Positions 26,877-34,697 of a DNA stretch of 61,397 nucleotides are shown here, piece by piece. The notes beneath the pieces were generated by a model. The model was not told where the DNA came from. It worked only from the letters and a program-made list of their open reading frames with translations, and searched no databases. The position numbers and the translations under genes were made by a program. How positions within the stretch are numbered: the first letter of the stretch is position 1; every line of letters starts with the position of its first letter. This DNA is from Bacteroidaceae bacterium (lineage in GTDB: Bacteria > Bacteroidota > Bacteroidia > Bacteroidales > Bacteroidaceae), in contig JAGAAZ010000170.1 in NCBI GenBank assembly GCA_017614895.1, positions 1 to 61,397 on the forward strand. The letters run 5' to 3'.

Positions 26877-26948
26877 TTCTTACTTCTTACCTCTTACTTC
26901 TTACCTCATACCTCTTACCTCTTACCTCTTACCTCTTACCTCATACCT
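26877..26948. repeat. 7-bp tandem repeat (CTTACCT)
   Basis: About ten units of CTTACCT or close variants fill the gap between the ACT gene and the NigD-like gene. The array ends at the TAG stop codon of the latter. Confidence 0.85.
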
Positions 26949-27590
26949 CTAAAATTCCCGTGTATAATCGCCGTCATACGTACGAACGGTGAAGGTAAAG
27001 TGATCCAGTCCCTCTGGTATCGGCATGGAGAGATAGACGTGCTCTGTGTAAGCTGTGCCATCGTAAGCTGGACGTAAATGCAGCAGAGAATAATGTCCCA
27101 CGCTATCTTCACAAAAAACATACTGATGAACCCCCTGGTCGGTTGTCATCAAGCCCAGATGCAGGTTGAGATAGCCCCCACTCTTCCACATACTGATGAC
27201 TTTCATCGGTTCACGGGGCAGCAGAGACACATTCTGATAAAGCTTGCCATCAATGAGGACATAAAGGGAAGTGGCTTTACGCGGTTTATTGGAATAAACA
27301 GATTGGATGCTGCACAGCTTGAAGTCCTTACCTTTTTCTTGTGTGTAGGTCGCCATGCAACGAAGCAGGGTGTCTTTCCGTTCCAGATCCACCTTTTGGG
27401 ATGCGACATTGTAGGTGGTGCCATCATCCAAACGGACACTGACCACCTTTCCGTCAGCATCGGTCGATGCCACCAGAAAGTCGGTAATATAAGGAGGAAT
27501 GTATCCCCCTGCATCATCGTCTTCCTCGGAACATGCCACCAAGCACACCACGAACGCCACACACAGGATGTCAGTCAACAGCTTTCTCAT
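26949..27590 (-). CDS. NigD-like lipoprotein
   Basis: This 213-residue exported lipoprotein has a signal peptide with lipobox LVACSEE (C20), then a two-part beta-rich body typical of the Bacteroidetes NigD-like family, named after a Prevotella nigrescin operon protein. Its function is not established. I chose the ATG at 27590 (MRKLLTD) because it begins the signal peptide; a longer frame upstream lies inside the acyltransferase gene. The chosen start overlaps the acyltransferase stop by 20 bp, so translation may be coupled. It ends in TAG. Confidence 0.8.
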   Translation of the reverse strand: MRKLLTDILCVAFVVCLVACSEEDDDAGGYIPPYITDFLVASTDADGKVVSVRLDDGTTYNVASQKVDLERKDTLLRCMATYTQEKGKDFKLCSIQSVYSNKPRKATSLYVLIDGKLYQNVSLLPREPMKVISMWKSGGYLNLHLGLMTTDQGVHQYVFCEDSVGHYSLLHLRPAYDGTAYTEHVYLSMPIPEGLDHFTFTVRTYDGDYTREF

Positions 27591-28701
27591 AATTGCGGAG
27601 GGGGTTGGCATACATGGCTGTGAGCTTCTCGCGGAGGAAAGGCACATCTGGATTTTCCACATCCACCATCTTGATACGTTCCTCAATGTAGGCATTCTCC
27701 TTACCTGCCAAAGCATCACGATTGATGTCATAGATGCGATAGTTCTTATGTATCTCGTGGTCGATGTGCTCAGCCACCAAACGGAAGATGTCCGTCTTCT
27801 CGATGGTCTCAGGGTCGAGGGTATCGAGCCAGTTGTTGATGCAGTCTGCTGCCTGATAGTGCACATGTCCCTTCTTGCCCCAGATGCCCGTCTTCATGTT
27901 GTCAAGGTCATCCTGCTTGGCTTTCTTCCAGCCAGGAATGTCACGTTTGCATTGGAACTCCTTAGCCTTCAAGTAATCGCATGGGTCATACTCATAAGAG
28001 ATCGCCAATGGTACGATGTTCATGTGGCGCAGATTTTCGATGATGTCAGCTGTCGTTCTGCCAGCCGTAGGACCACCCATGTTCAACATCTTGAGCACAG
28101 ACTCCTGGGTACGGTCATCAGAATCCTTGGCACGTCCCTCACGCTGGGCAATCCAGATGTTTTCGTTCTTCTCGTTGATGGCGAAGTGCATGTACTGGCT
28201 CATGTGGATGGACGATTTGAGCATCTCCTTGGGGGTCAAGCCACGATTCACCACAAAGGACTTGTTCATCTTCACCAAGGTCTTGATCCAAGGGTAGATG
28301 AGCAGGTTGTTGCCAATGGCAATCTCCACTGTCGTGGAAAAGCCGTCCTTCAAGAGGAATGTATCGAGAAAGGCGGAGTCCAGCACAATGTCACGATGGT
28401 TGGACATGAAGGTGTAGTTTCCGTTCCTGTCAAGCGACTTGGGGAAGAAGAAGCTATAACCCGTGCTCGCCTTGTGCAGCACATAATACACCAACGGTTT
28501 CATGAAACGCTTCTGGAAATCGAGGGGCGTCTTGATGCCCTTGAACATCATTCTCAGCAATCCGTTCCTCATACCCTTGGGCAGAGGAATCAGACCCTGA
28601 AGAATCTTGTCAAATTGGCGATCTGCCAACATGCTCTCGAAAGCGGGTTTCATCTCGCCTTCAGCATACGGACGAATATCATCAAAATCACTTAACTGCA
28701 T
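27571..28701 (-). CDS. PlsC-like acyltransferase
   Basis: This 376-residue protein resembles glycerol-3-phosphate or 1-acylglycerol-phosphate acyltransferases of membrane lipid synthesis. The catalytic block is NHRDIVLDSAFL, followed by a FVVNRGLTPKEML segment and a substrate-binding region with QREGRAKD. No clear membrane helix is seen; association with the membrane surface is likely. It overlaps the ddl stop by 10 bp and the NigD-like start by 20 bp, in the order ddl-acyltransferase-nigD. The exact acyl acceptor is uncertain. Confidence 0.8.
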   Translation of the reverse strand: MQLSDFDDIRPYAEGEMKPAFESMLADRQFDKILQGLIPLPKGMRNGLLRMMFKGIKTPLDFQKRFMKPLVYYVLHKASTGYSFFFPKSLDRNGNYTFMSNHRDIVLDSAFLDTFLLKDGFSTTVEIAIGNNLLIYPWIKTLVKMNKSFVVNRGLTPKEMLKSSIHMSQYMHFAINEKNENIWIAQREGRAKDSDDRTQESVLKMLNMGGPTAGRTTADIIENLRHMNIVPLAISYEYDPCDYLKAKEFQCKRDIPGWKKAKQDDLDNMKTGIWGKKGHVHYQAADCINNWLDTLDPETIEKTDIFRLVAEHIDHEIHKNYRIYDINRDALAGKENAYIEERIKMVDVENPDVPFLREKLTAMYANPLRNYEKAVD

Positions 28702-29690
28702 AACTTATCTGCGATTATTGCGTTCAGCATATCCTTCATTTCATTGCCTTCAGCACGTACCTGCTGAGGGATAAAGCTGGTAGGCGTCATACCTGGTGTC
28801 GTATTGATTTCCAGCATGTTGATGACATCATCTCCTGCTTCGTTCTTGCTGATGATGTAGTCAATGCGGATCAAACCAGATGCACCCAAAATGTCATAAA
28901 TGGCAGCTGAAAGTGCCTGCACACGCTTGGTCGTGTCGTCTGACAGACGAGCTGGCGTAATCTCCTCAACGAGCCCGTTGTACTTGGCATCGTAGTCGAA
29001 GAAGTCCGTCTTGGGCACCACCTCTGTAATGGGCAGCACGTGCATACCTGTTGCCTTTGTCTTATACACACCATTACTGATTTCCACACCCTTCAACTCA
29101 CTCTCAATCAACACCTCAGGACTTTCCTCCATCGCCTTCTCGATGGCAGGAATCACGTCCTCCAAAGTCTTGCAGTGGGTCACACCAAAACTGGAACCAC
29201 CCGCATTGGGCTTGATGAAACAAGGAAGTCCCACCTTGTCCACAATCTGCTGCGCATCCACTTCCTGACCCTGACGCACCAGCACATCCTCTGCCACTTT
29301 CACGCCAAAGCCCTTCAAGAACTGGTTCAAGGCAAACTTATTGAAAGTCATCGACTCAATCAGCACACCACTCGTCGAGTAAGGAATCTGAAGCAAGTCA
29401 AAATAACCCTGCAACGTACCATCCTCCCCAGGCGTGCCATGAATGGTGATATATGCGTAGTCGGGACGGATATCCCTACCCCACTCGTCCTTGAACGAGA
29501 AGTTATGACGATACACAGCCGACTTCTTGCCATTAGGAAGATGTGCCTCCCATCCCTGACGGCTCACCTCTACGATGTACACATCATACAAATCCTTGTC
29601 AATCCATGAATCAATTCCTGCCGCACTTCTCAGCGACACATCGTGCTCAGAGCTGTCACCCCCAGCCACGATTGCAATTACCTTTTTCAT
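28692..29690 (-). CDS. ddl: D-alanine--D-alanine ligase
   Basis: This 332-residue ATP-grasp enzyme joins two D-alanines for peptidoglycan precursor synthesis. It starts IAIVAGGDSSEHDVSLRSA (N-terminal substrate loop), with HGTPGEDGTLQGYFDLLQIPY, the ATP-grasp segment PCFIKPNAGGSSFGV, and the metal-binding end MLEINTTPGMTPTSFIP. Length is normal. It belongs to the minus-strand set PASTA protein-RluD-ddl-acyltransferase. A family A repeat fills the gap to the RluD gene, so a separate promoter for ddl is possible but not seen. Confidence 0.95.
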   Translation of the reverse strand: MKKVIAIVAGGDSSEHDVSLRSAAGIDSWIDKDLYDVYIVEVSRQGWEAHLPNGKKSAVYRHNFSFKDEWGRDIRPDYAYITIHGTPGEDGTLQGYFDLLQIPYSTSGVLIESMTFNKFALNQFLKGFGVKVAEDVLVRQGQEVDAQQIVDKVGLPCFIKPNAGGSSFGVTHCKTLEDVIPAIEKAMEESPEVLIESELKGVEISNGVYKTKATGMHVLPITEVVPKTDFFDYDAKYNGLVEEITPARLSDDTTKRVQALSAAIYDILGASGLIRIDYIISKNEAGDDVINMLEINTTPGMTPTSFIPQQVRAEGNEMKDMLNAIIADKLCS

Positions 29691-29718
29691 CTTTATCTTA
29701 TTTCTTGCTTTACTTTTA

Positions 29719-29885
29719 ATTTAAGTTTCGGAAGTTATAAAATGAAGTTAAATAGGGAGTTAAATAGGGGAGTTAAGCACTTCGTGCAGGACGTATGTTA
29801 TGCTATTTGCAAGGTATCGTCCCTTTTTACTTCCATGAGCGTAGCGAATTAACTTCCATTTTTACTTCCCATTTTACTTCCAAAA
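29719..29885 (-). repeat. Structured intergenic element, family A, copy 4
   Basis: The element is in minus orientation between the RluD stop and the ddl start. The CATAACATACGTCC block, hairpin GCACGAAGTGC and 12-bp arm units are conserved. The CTGA...TCAG palindrome found in the other copies is replaced here by an unrelated stretch. Confidence 0.85.
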
Positions 29886-29897
29886 GTTGAGAACCCT

Positions 29898-30950
29898 TTA
29901 ACTCTCCACCTTTCTCCATTTCTCCAACAGCGCCTTAATGTCCTCGGGCAGTTCTGAGTCAAACATCATCTCCTTTCCTGTCCTTGGATGCACAAAGCCC
30001 AAGGTCTTGGCATGCAGCACCTGACGAGGACAGAGTTTGAAGCAGTTGTCGATGAACTGCCTGTACTTCGCTGTGTTCGCTCCCTTCAGTATCTGGTCAC
30101 CTCCATAACGCTCATCACAGAACAGCGGATGACCGATATGCTTCATGTGGGCACGAATCTGATGTGTCCTGCCCGTCTCCAACACACACTTCACCCACGT
30201 CGTATAGCCGAAACGCTCCAGCACCTCATAGTGGGTCACAGCACTCTTGCCTATCTCTGAATCGGGTGGGAACACAGCCATCCGCATCCTGTCTTTGGGA
30301 TCACGTCCGATATTTCCCTCGATACGTCCCTTCTCTTCCGTAAAGTTGCCCCACACCAACGCATTATACTCACGTTTCGTGGTTTTGTTGAAGAACTGCA
30401 AACCCAAGCTTGTCTTCGCTGTTGCCGTCTTCGCCACCACCAAGAGTCCGCTTGTGTCCTTGTCGATACGATGCACCAAACCAATATCAGGATCGTTGAT
30501 GTCATACTGTGGCATATCCTTCAAGTGCCAGGCAATCGCATTCAGCATCGTACCGTTCCAGTTGCCAAAGCCTGGATGCACCACCATACCTGCAGGTTTG
30601 TTGATGACCATCAAGTCACCATCCTCATAGACGATATTCAGCGGAATGTCCTCGGGAGTAATCTTGTTCTCATAGTGCGGACGGTCGAGCATCACCTGAA
30701 TCACATCCTCAGGCTTCACCTTGTACGAGCGTTTCACAGGCTTTCCATTCGCCATGATGAAACCAGCGTCTGCCGCCTTCTGCACACGGTTACGGCTCGT
30801 GCCCGACAACTGCGTGAGCAAGAACTTATCGACACGAAGCAGCTTCTGCCCCTTGTCAGCTACAATACGATGGTGCTCGTACAGTTGCGAGGTCTCGTCA
30901 TCCTCCAGCTCCTCGTCCTCTACGACAATGTTCAGCGCATCAACATCCAT
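29898..30950 (-). CDS. RluD-type 23S rRNA pseudouridine synthase
   Basis: This 350-residue RluA-family enzyme isomerises uridines, by family habit in helix 69 of 23S rRNA. An N-terminal S4 RNA-binding domain (about 35-95) precedes the catalytic domain with LVHRIDKDTSGLLVVAKT, where the aspartate is the nucleophile, and the RTHQIRAHMKHIGHPLFCDERYG block. It starts 3 bp after the PASTA gene stop, so the two are cotranscribed. A short acidic N-terminus (DEELEDDE) is a small oddity. RluD is preferred over RluC by general form; this is not certain. Confidence 0.88.
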   Translation of the reverse strand: MDVDALNIVVEDEELEDDETSQLYEHHRIVADKGQKLLRVDKFLLTQLSGTSRNRVQKAADAGFIMANGKPVKRSYKVKPEDVIQVMLDRPHYENKITPEDIPLNIVYEDGDLMVINKPAGMVVHPGFGNWNGTMLNAIAWHLKDMPQYDINDPDIGLVHRIDKDTSGLLVVAKTATAKTSLGLQFFNKTTKREYNALVWGNFTEEKGRIEGNIGRDPKDRMRMAVFPPDSEIGKSAVTHYEVLERFGYTTWVKCVLETGRTHQIRAHMKHIGHPLFCDERYGGDQILKGANTAKYRQFIDNCFKLCPRQVLHAKTLGFVHPRTGKEMMFDSELPEDIKALLEKWRKVES

Positions 30951-30953
30951 TCC

Positions 30954-31610
30954 TTACAGCTCAATGTCGAAATCCTCTCCGTCTGCGTCATCCCCATCGA
31001 TGCCCAGCCCCTCATAATCAAAGTCATCTTCATCCTCATACATCGTCGAATCGATTTCACCACCACCTATCACCAAGGTCAAAGCACGGTCACGAGGAAT
31101 CGTCTCCCCTGCATGCACATCACGCATACCCTGCTTCACACCAATGACCAAATCCTTAGGTCTGCCCAACACAGGCTTATGGGCTGTCAGTTTGAAGCCC
31201 AACGACTGCAACAGCGCCACAGCCTCACGCAACGAACCATGACCCACCACATCTGGCAACTGAGCCATCGGCTCACCTTTCAAGTTGACCGTCAGATAAA
31301 TCATGCGGCCGCCCTTCACCTCATAACCAGGCTTTGGCGACTGCTCCAACACAGAACCACGTGGCGCATTCTTGTTATACACCGAGTCAACGACCATCGC
31401 AGTCAAACCACGATCCTTCAACATCGACTCAGCATCAAACACCGACTTGCCCACCACATTGGGCACCTCAATTTTCTCGCCATGATGCGTAAACGAATCC
31501 AGCATATACAATGCCACAATAGGAATCGCCACAATGACGAGCACCATGATGACGATGTTCACCCAAAACTTCACACCAGATTTACCTGTAAAAAAATTCT
31601 TCAAAGCCAT
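30954..31610 (-). CDS. PASTA-domain membrane protein
   Basis: This 218-residue protein has one N-terminal membrane helix (about 17-36) and three PASTA domains (about 45-185), modules that bind peptidoglycan fragments in cell-wall kinases and PBPs. The tail is strongly acidic (DEDDFDYEGLGIDGDD). No kinase domain is attached, as is normal for the Bacteroidetes form. Neighbours RluD and Ddl follow in the same direction; linkage with Ddl fits a cell-wall role. Its promoter is one of two copies of a duplicated cassette. Confidence 0.87.
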   Translation of the reverse strand: MALKNFFTGKSGVKFWVNIVIMVLVIVAIPIVALYMLDSFTHHGEKIEVPNVVGKSVFDAESMLKDRGLTAMVVDSVYNKNAPRGSVLEQSPKPGYEVKGGRMIYLTVNLKGEPMAQLPDVVGHGSLREAVALLQSLGFKLTAHKPVLGRPKDLVIGVKQGMRDVHAGETIPRDRALTLVIGGGEIDSTMYEDEDDFDYEGLGIDGDDADGEDFDIEL

Positions 31611-31631
31611 TTCGCGCGTACAATATTATAA

Positions 31632-31716
31632 TTTGGGGACAAAGGTACGATTAAGTGAGAGAATAACCAAATTTATTTGAGTTTTTCCGAACGTGAGTAC
31701 CTTCGGCGCAGCCAAA
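31632..31716 (-). repeat. Promoter cassette repeat, family C, copy 1
   Basis: An element of about 80 bp containing CGAAGGTACTCACG, AAAAACTCAAAT, the -33 TTTG and TACCTTTG. It recurs with only a handful of differences at 60722-60802, in front of the patatin gene. Confidence 0.88.
31640..31671 (-). promoter_or_regulatory. Promoter of the PASTA gene
   Basis: Minus strand TTTG (31671-31668), a 20-nt spacer, then TACCTTTG (31647-31640). A second TAACTTTG box lies upstream at 31720-31713. Confidence 0.8.
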
Positions 31717-31748
31717 GTTACGACAAAAAAGTGAAAAGTGAGAGAAAA

Positions 31749-31783
31749 AAACAAAAAAAAGCAGAAGTTTCCTTCTGCTTTTA
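31749..31783 (-). terminator. Terminator of rpmH
   Basis: Stem GCAGAAG/CTTCTGC with a four-base loop, then a run of eight T on the minus strand. Confidence 0.9.
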
Positions 31784-31784
31784 C

Positions 31785-31940
31785 TTATTTGCCGTGATGT
31801 TCGCTTGATACGGTGAGTGACTTGCGGCCCTTCTTGCGACGAGCGGCAAGAACGCGACGGCCATTTGCAGTCTGCATACGCAGGCGGAAGCCGTGCTTGT
31901 TAATCCTCTTTCTGTTGTGAGGTTGGAATGTTCTTTTCAT
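31785..31940 (-). CDS. rpmH: Ribosomal protein L34
   Basis: This 51-residue basic protein of the large ribosomal subunit starts [19 protein letters not shown] and continues with the highly conserved [20 protein letters not shown]. The C-terminus SEHHGK is slightly longer than the E. coli protein, as in other Bacteroidetes. It has its own promoter and a strong terminator. It is not next to rnpA or dnaA, its usual neighbours in other phyla; in Bacteroidetes it lies divergent from efp, as here. Confidence 0.96.
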   Translation of the reverse strand: MKRTFQPHNRKRINKHGFRLRMQTANGRRVLAARRKKGRKSLTVSSEHHGK

Positions 31941-32017
31941 TGTCTTATCGTATTATTTATTATTACTTTTCACCCATTCTTACCACTCGATGCCGCAACA
32001 TCTGCGGAAAGCGACTG

Positions 32018-32025
32018 CAAAATTA
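32018..32025 (-). promoter_or_regulatory. Promoter -7 box of rpmH
   Basis: TAATTTTG on the minus strand, about 78 bp before the rpmH start codon. Confidence 0.5.
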
Positions 32026-32141
32026 GTGAATTTCCAGAAATTGGCAAAAGAAAAAAACAAAAAACACCAACTTTTTTTGTCATTTTAATGATTTCCATAC
32101 GATTTTTCACTTTTCACTCTTCACTTTTCGTTGAAAATCCG

Positions 32142-32149
32142 TACCTTTG
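32142..32149 (+). promoter_or_regulatory. Promoter -7 box of efp
   Basis: TACCTTTG, 39 bp before the efp ATG. Confidence 0.7.
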
Positions 32150-32188
32150 CACCCGATTTAATAAGTACAATAAAAACAAGAACAATCT

Positions 32189-32758
32189 ATGGCTATTTTA
32201 GCAGGTGACATTAAGAAAGGCGTATGCCTCCGTCTTGACGATGGCAAGATTTATGTAGTAATTGATTTCTTGCACGTAAAGCCAGGCAAGGGAAATACAG
32301 TGATGCGTACCAAGCTCCGCAACGTGGAGGATGGCCGTGTGCTCGAACGCACATGGATCGTATCCGCTAAGCTCGACGACGTGCAGGTTTCACACCAGCA
32401 GTTCCAGTACCTCTACAAGGAGGGCGAGGAAATGGTGTTCATGAACACAGACACTTACGAGCAGGTGAACATCTCCAAGGACCTCATCACAGGTGGTGAC
32501 TTCCTCAAGGAAGGCGACACAATGGTGATGGCATCCATCGACGAATCAACAGGCACCATCCTCACAGCTGAAGCACCTGTCAAGGTGGTTCTCCAGGTGA
32601 CTTACACAGAGCCAGGCTTCGCAGGCAACACTGCCACTAACGCCACCAAGCCAGCCACACTCGAAACTGGCGTGGAAATCCGCGTTCCTCTCTTCATCAA
32701 CGAGGGCGACCTCATCGAGGTTGACACACGCGACGGTTCATACGTAACTCGCAAATAA
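32189..32758 (+). CDS. efp: Elongation factor P
   Basis: This 189-residue translation factor relieves ribosome stalling on consecutive prolines. The KOW-like N-terminal domain (1 to about 65) carries the loop KPGKGN, with K34 at the position that is modified in many bacteria. Two OB domains follow, ending in the conserved GDLIEVDTRDGSYVTR. No modification enzymes (EpmA/B, EarP) are in the window, so the modification state is unknown. It is a single-gene unit with promoter and terminator. Confidence 0.95.
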   Translation: MAILAGDIKKGVCLRLDDGKIYVVIDFLHVKPGKGNTVMRTKLRNVEDGRVLERTWIVSAKLDDVQVSHQQFQYLYKEGEEMVFMNTDTYEQVNISKDLITGGDFLKEGDTMVMASIDESTGTILTAEAPVKVVLQVTYTEPGFAGNTATNATKPATLETGVEIRVPLFINEGDLIEVDTRDGSYVTRK

Positions 32759-32778
32759 TCACACACCTCTATTCATAG

Positions 32779-32810
32779 GAAAGGGCCGCAATCGCAGCCC
32801 TTTCTTTTTT
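32779..32810 (+). terminator. Terminator of efp
   Basis: Stem GAAAGGGC/GCCCTTTC followed by TTTTTT. Confidence 0.88.
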
Positions 32811-32818
32811 GTGTGAAA

Positions 32819-33190
32819 TTATTTCCAGAACACGAAATACACAGCGGCGACGAGACAGAGGAAGGCGGCTGCGTGGTTCCAGTGGAGGTGTTCGCCCTGG
32901 AACATGAAGGAGGCGATGATGGTGAAGACAGTGAGGGAGACAACCTCCTGAATCACCTTCAGTTGGACGAGGGAGTATGGACCGCCATTACCCACGAAAC
33001 CCAGTTTGTTGGCAGGCACCTGCAGGGAGTACTCGAAGAAGGCGATGCCCCATGAGAAGACAATCACCAGCCACAAGGGCCAGCTGTTGGAAATGTTCAT
33101 CTGTTGCAACTTCAGGTGGCCGTACCAAGCCAGCGTCATGAAGATATTGCTGCCAATCAGGAGCAGTATCGTATAAAGTCCGTTCATCAT
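32819..33190 (-). CDS. DMT-family membrane protein, DUF486
   Basis: This 123-residue hydrophobic protein has four likely membrane helices, of the DUF486 family within the drug/metabolite transporter group. The conserved NIFMTLAWYGHL start and FFEYSLQVPANKLGF in the middle are diagnostic. Half-size DMT proteins work as dimers; the substrate is unknown. It is convergent with efp and has a TAACTTTG box at 33210. The tandem-like run of ACTCTAAA between it and trpB is low-complexity. Confidence 0.85.
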   Translation of the reverse strand: MMNGLYTILLLIGSNIFMTLAWYGHLKLQQMNISNSWPLWLVIVFSWGIAFFEYSLQVPANKLGFVGNGGPYSLVQLKVIQEVVSLTVFTIIASFMFQGEHLHWNHAAAFLCLVAAVYFVFWK

Positions 33191-33209
33191 AAGTGTTCAA
33201 TTTTGGGTG

Positions 33210-33217
33210 CAAAGTTA
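33210..33217 (-). promoter_or_regulatory. Promoter -7 box of the DUF486 gene
   Basis: TAACTTTG on the minus strand, 20 bp before the start codon. Confidence 0.6.
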
Positions 33218-33280
33218 CGGAAACTAAGTGAAAACGGCAAAAAACTCTAAACTCTTAACTCTAAACTCTAAACTTTTTTG

Positions 33281-33288
33281 TACCTTTG
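33281..33288 (+). promoter_or_regulatory. Promoter -7 box of trpB
   Basis: TACCTTTG, about 40 bp before the trpB ATG. It is preceded by a low-complexity ACTCTAAA run (33245-33274). Confidence 0.65.
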
Positions 33289-33329
33289 TGGCAAATTTCA
33301 TTCTAATTAAAAACTAAAACCTAACAACA

Positions 33330-34697
33330 ATGAGCACAAAACAAAAACGCTTCATTCTCTCGGAGAACGAGATTCCAACACAGTGGTATAACATTCAGGC
33401 AGACATGGTGAACAAACCCATGCCTCCTATTCACCCAGCTACCAAGCAGCCTCTGGGTGTAGATGACTTGGCACACATCTTCCCACGTGAATGCTGTGTG
33501 CAGGAGCTGGATACTGAACACGCTTGGATCGACATCCCTGAGGAAGTGTTGGACAAGTATAAGTATTATCGCAGCACGCCATTGGTACGTGCATACGGTT
33601 TGGAGGAGGCACTCGGCACTCCAGCCCACATCTACTTCAAGAACGAGAGTGTCAACCCACTCGGTTCTCACAAGATCAACTCTGCCCTGCCCCAGTGCTA
33701 CTATGCCAAGATGGAGGGAACCACGAACGTGACCACAGAAACGGGTGCTGGTCAGTGGGGTGCAGCCCTCTCCTACGCAGCTTAGCTCTACGGATTGGAG
33801 GCAGCTGTTTATCAGGTGAAGATCACCATGCAGCAGAAGCCTTATCGCAGCAGCATCATGCGTACCTTTGGTGCGGTCGTGGAAGGTTCTCCTTCTATGT
33901 CCACCCGTGCTGGTAAGGACATCCTGACCAAAGACCCAACGCATTCAGGTTCTCTGGGTACTGCCATCTCTGAGGCTGTAGAACTCGCCACCACTACCCC
34001 TAACTGCAAATACACCCTCGGTTCTGTGCTGAACCACGTAGGTCTGCACCAGACCATCATCGGTTTGGAGGCTGAGAAGCAGATGGCGATGGCTGGTGAA
34101 TATCCTGATATGGTGATTGCTTGCTTCGGTGGTGGTTCCAACTTTGGTGGTATCGCTTTCCCATTCATGCGTCACAACCTCAAGGACGGCAAGAAGACGG
34201 AGTTCATCGCTGCTGAGCCAGACAGCTGTCCAAAGTTGACTCGTGGTCAGTTCCGTTATGACTTTGGTGACGAGGCAGGTTACACTCCACTCTTGCCCAT
34301 GTACACCCTCGGTCACAACTTTAAGCCCAGCAACATCCACGCTGGTGGTCTTCGTTATCATGGTGCTGGTATGATCATCTCTCAGCTCATCAAGGACGGC
34401 TACATGCATGGTGTAGATATTCCACAGCTGGAGACTTTCGACGCTGGTATGCTCTTCGCTCGCACAGAAGGTATCATCCCTGCTCCCGAGAGCTGTCACG
34501 CTATCGCTGCCACCATCCGTGAGGCGAACAAGTGCAAGGAGACAGGTGAGGAGAAGGTGATCCTCTTCAACCTCTCTGGTCACGGTTTGATCGATATGCC
34601 AAGCTACGAGGCCTACATCAAGGGCGACCTGCAGAACTACACAGTCACTGACGAGGAAGTAGCTCAGAACCTGGCTGAACTGGACAAAATGATTTAA
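33330..34697 (+). pseudogene. trpB: Tryptophan synthase beta chain (TrpB2 type) interrupted by an in-frame TAG
   Basis: The frame encodes a complete 455-codon TrpB2-type PLP enzyme (indole plus serine to tryptophan) except for one TAG at 33783-33785. Before it: the PLP lysine in NPLGSHKIN and ETGAGQWGAALSYAA. After it: LYGLEAAVYQVKITMQQKPYR, the phosphate loop CFGGGSNFGG and GLRYHGAGM. The stop falls after residue 151, so the first product lacks most of the fold. AAG to TAG is a one-base change that would restore lysine. TAG ends other genes here (sua5, nigD-like, hsdS), so general recoding is unlikely. It may be a true nonsense mutation, a sequencing error or suppressed. There are no other trp genes nearby. 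It overlaps the GH35 start by one base. Confidence 0.85.

Noticed and set aside
33783-33785. General recoding of TAG as a sense codon
   Set aside because: sua5, the nigD-like gene and hsdS all end at TAG at the expected family length, so TAG is read as stop here.
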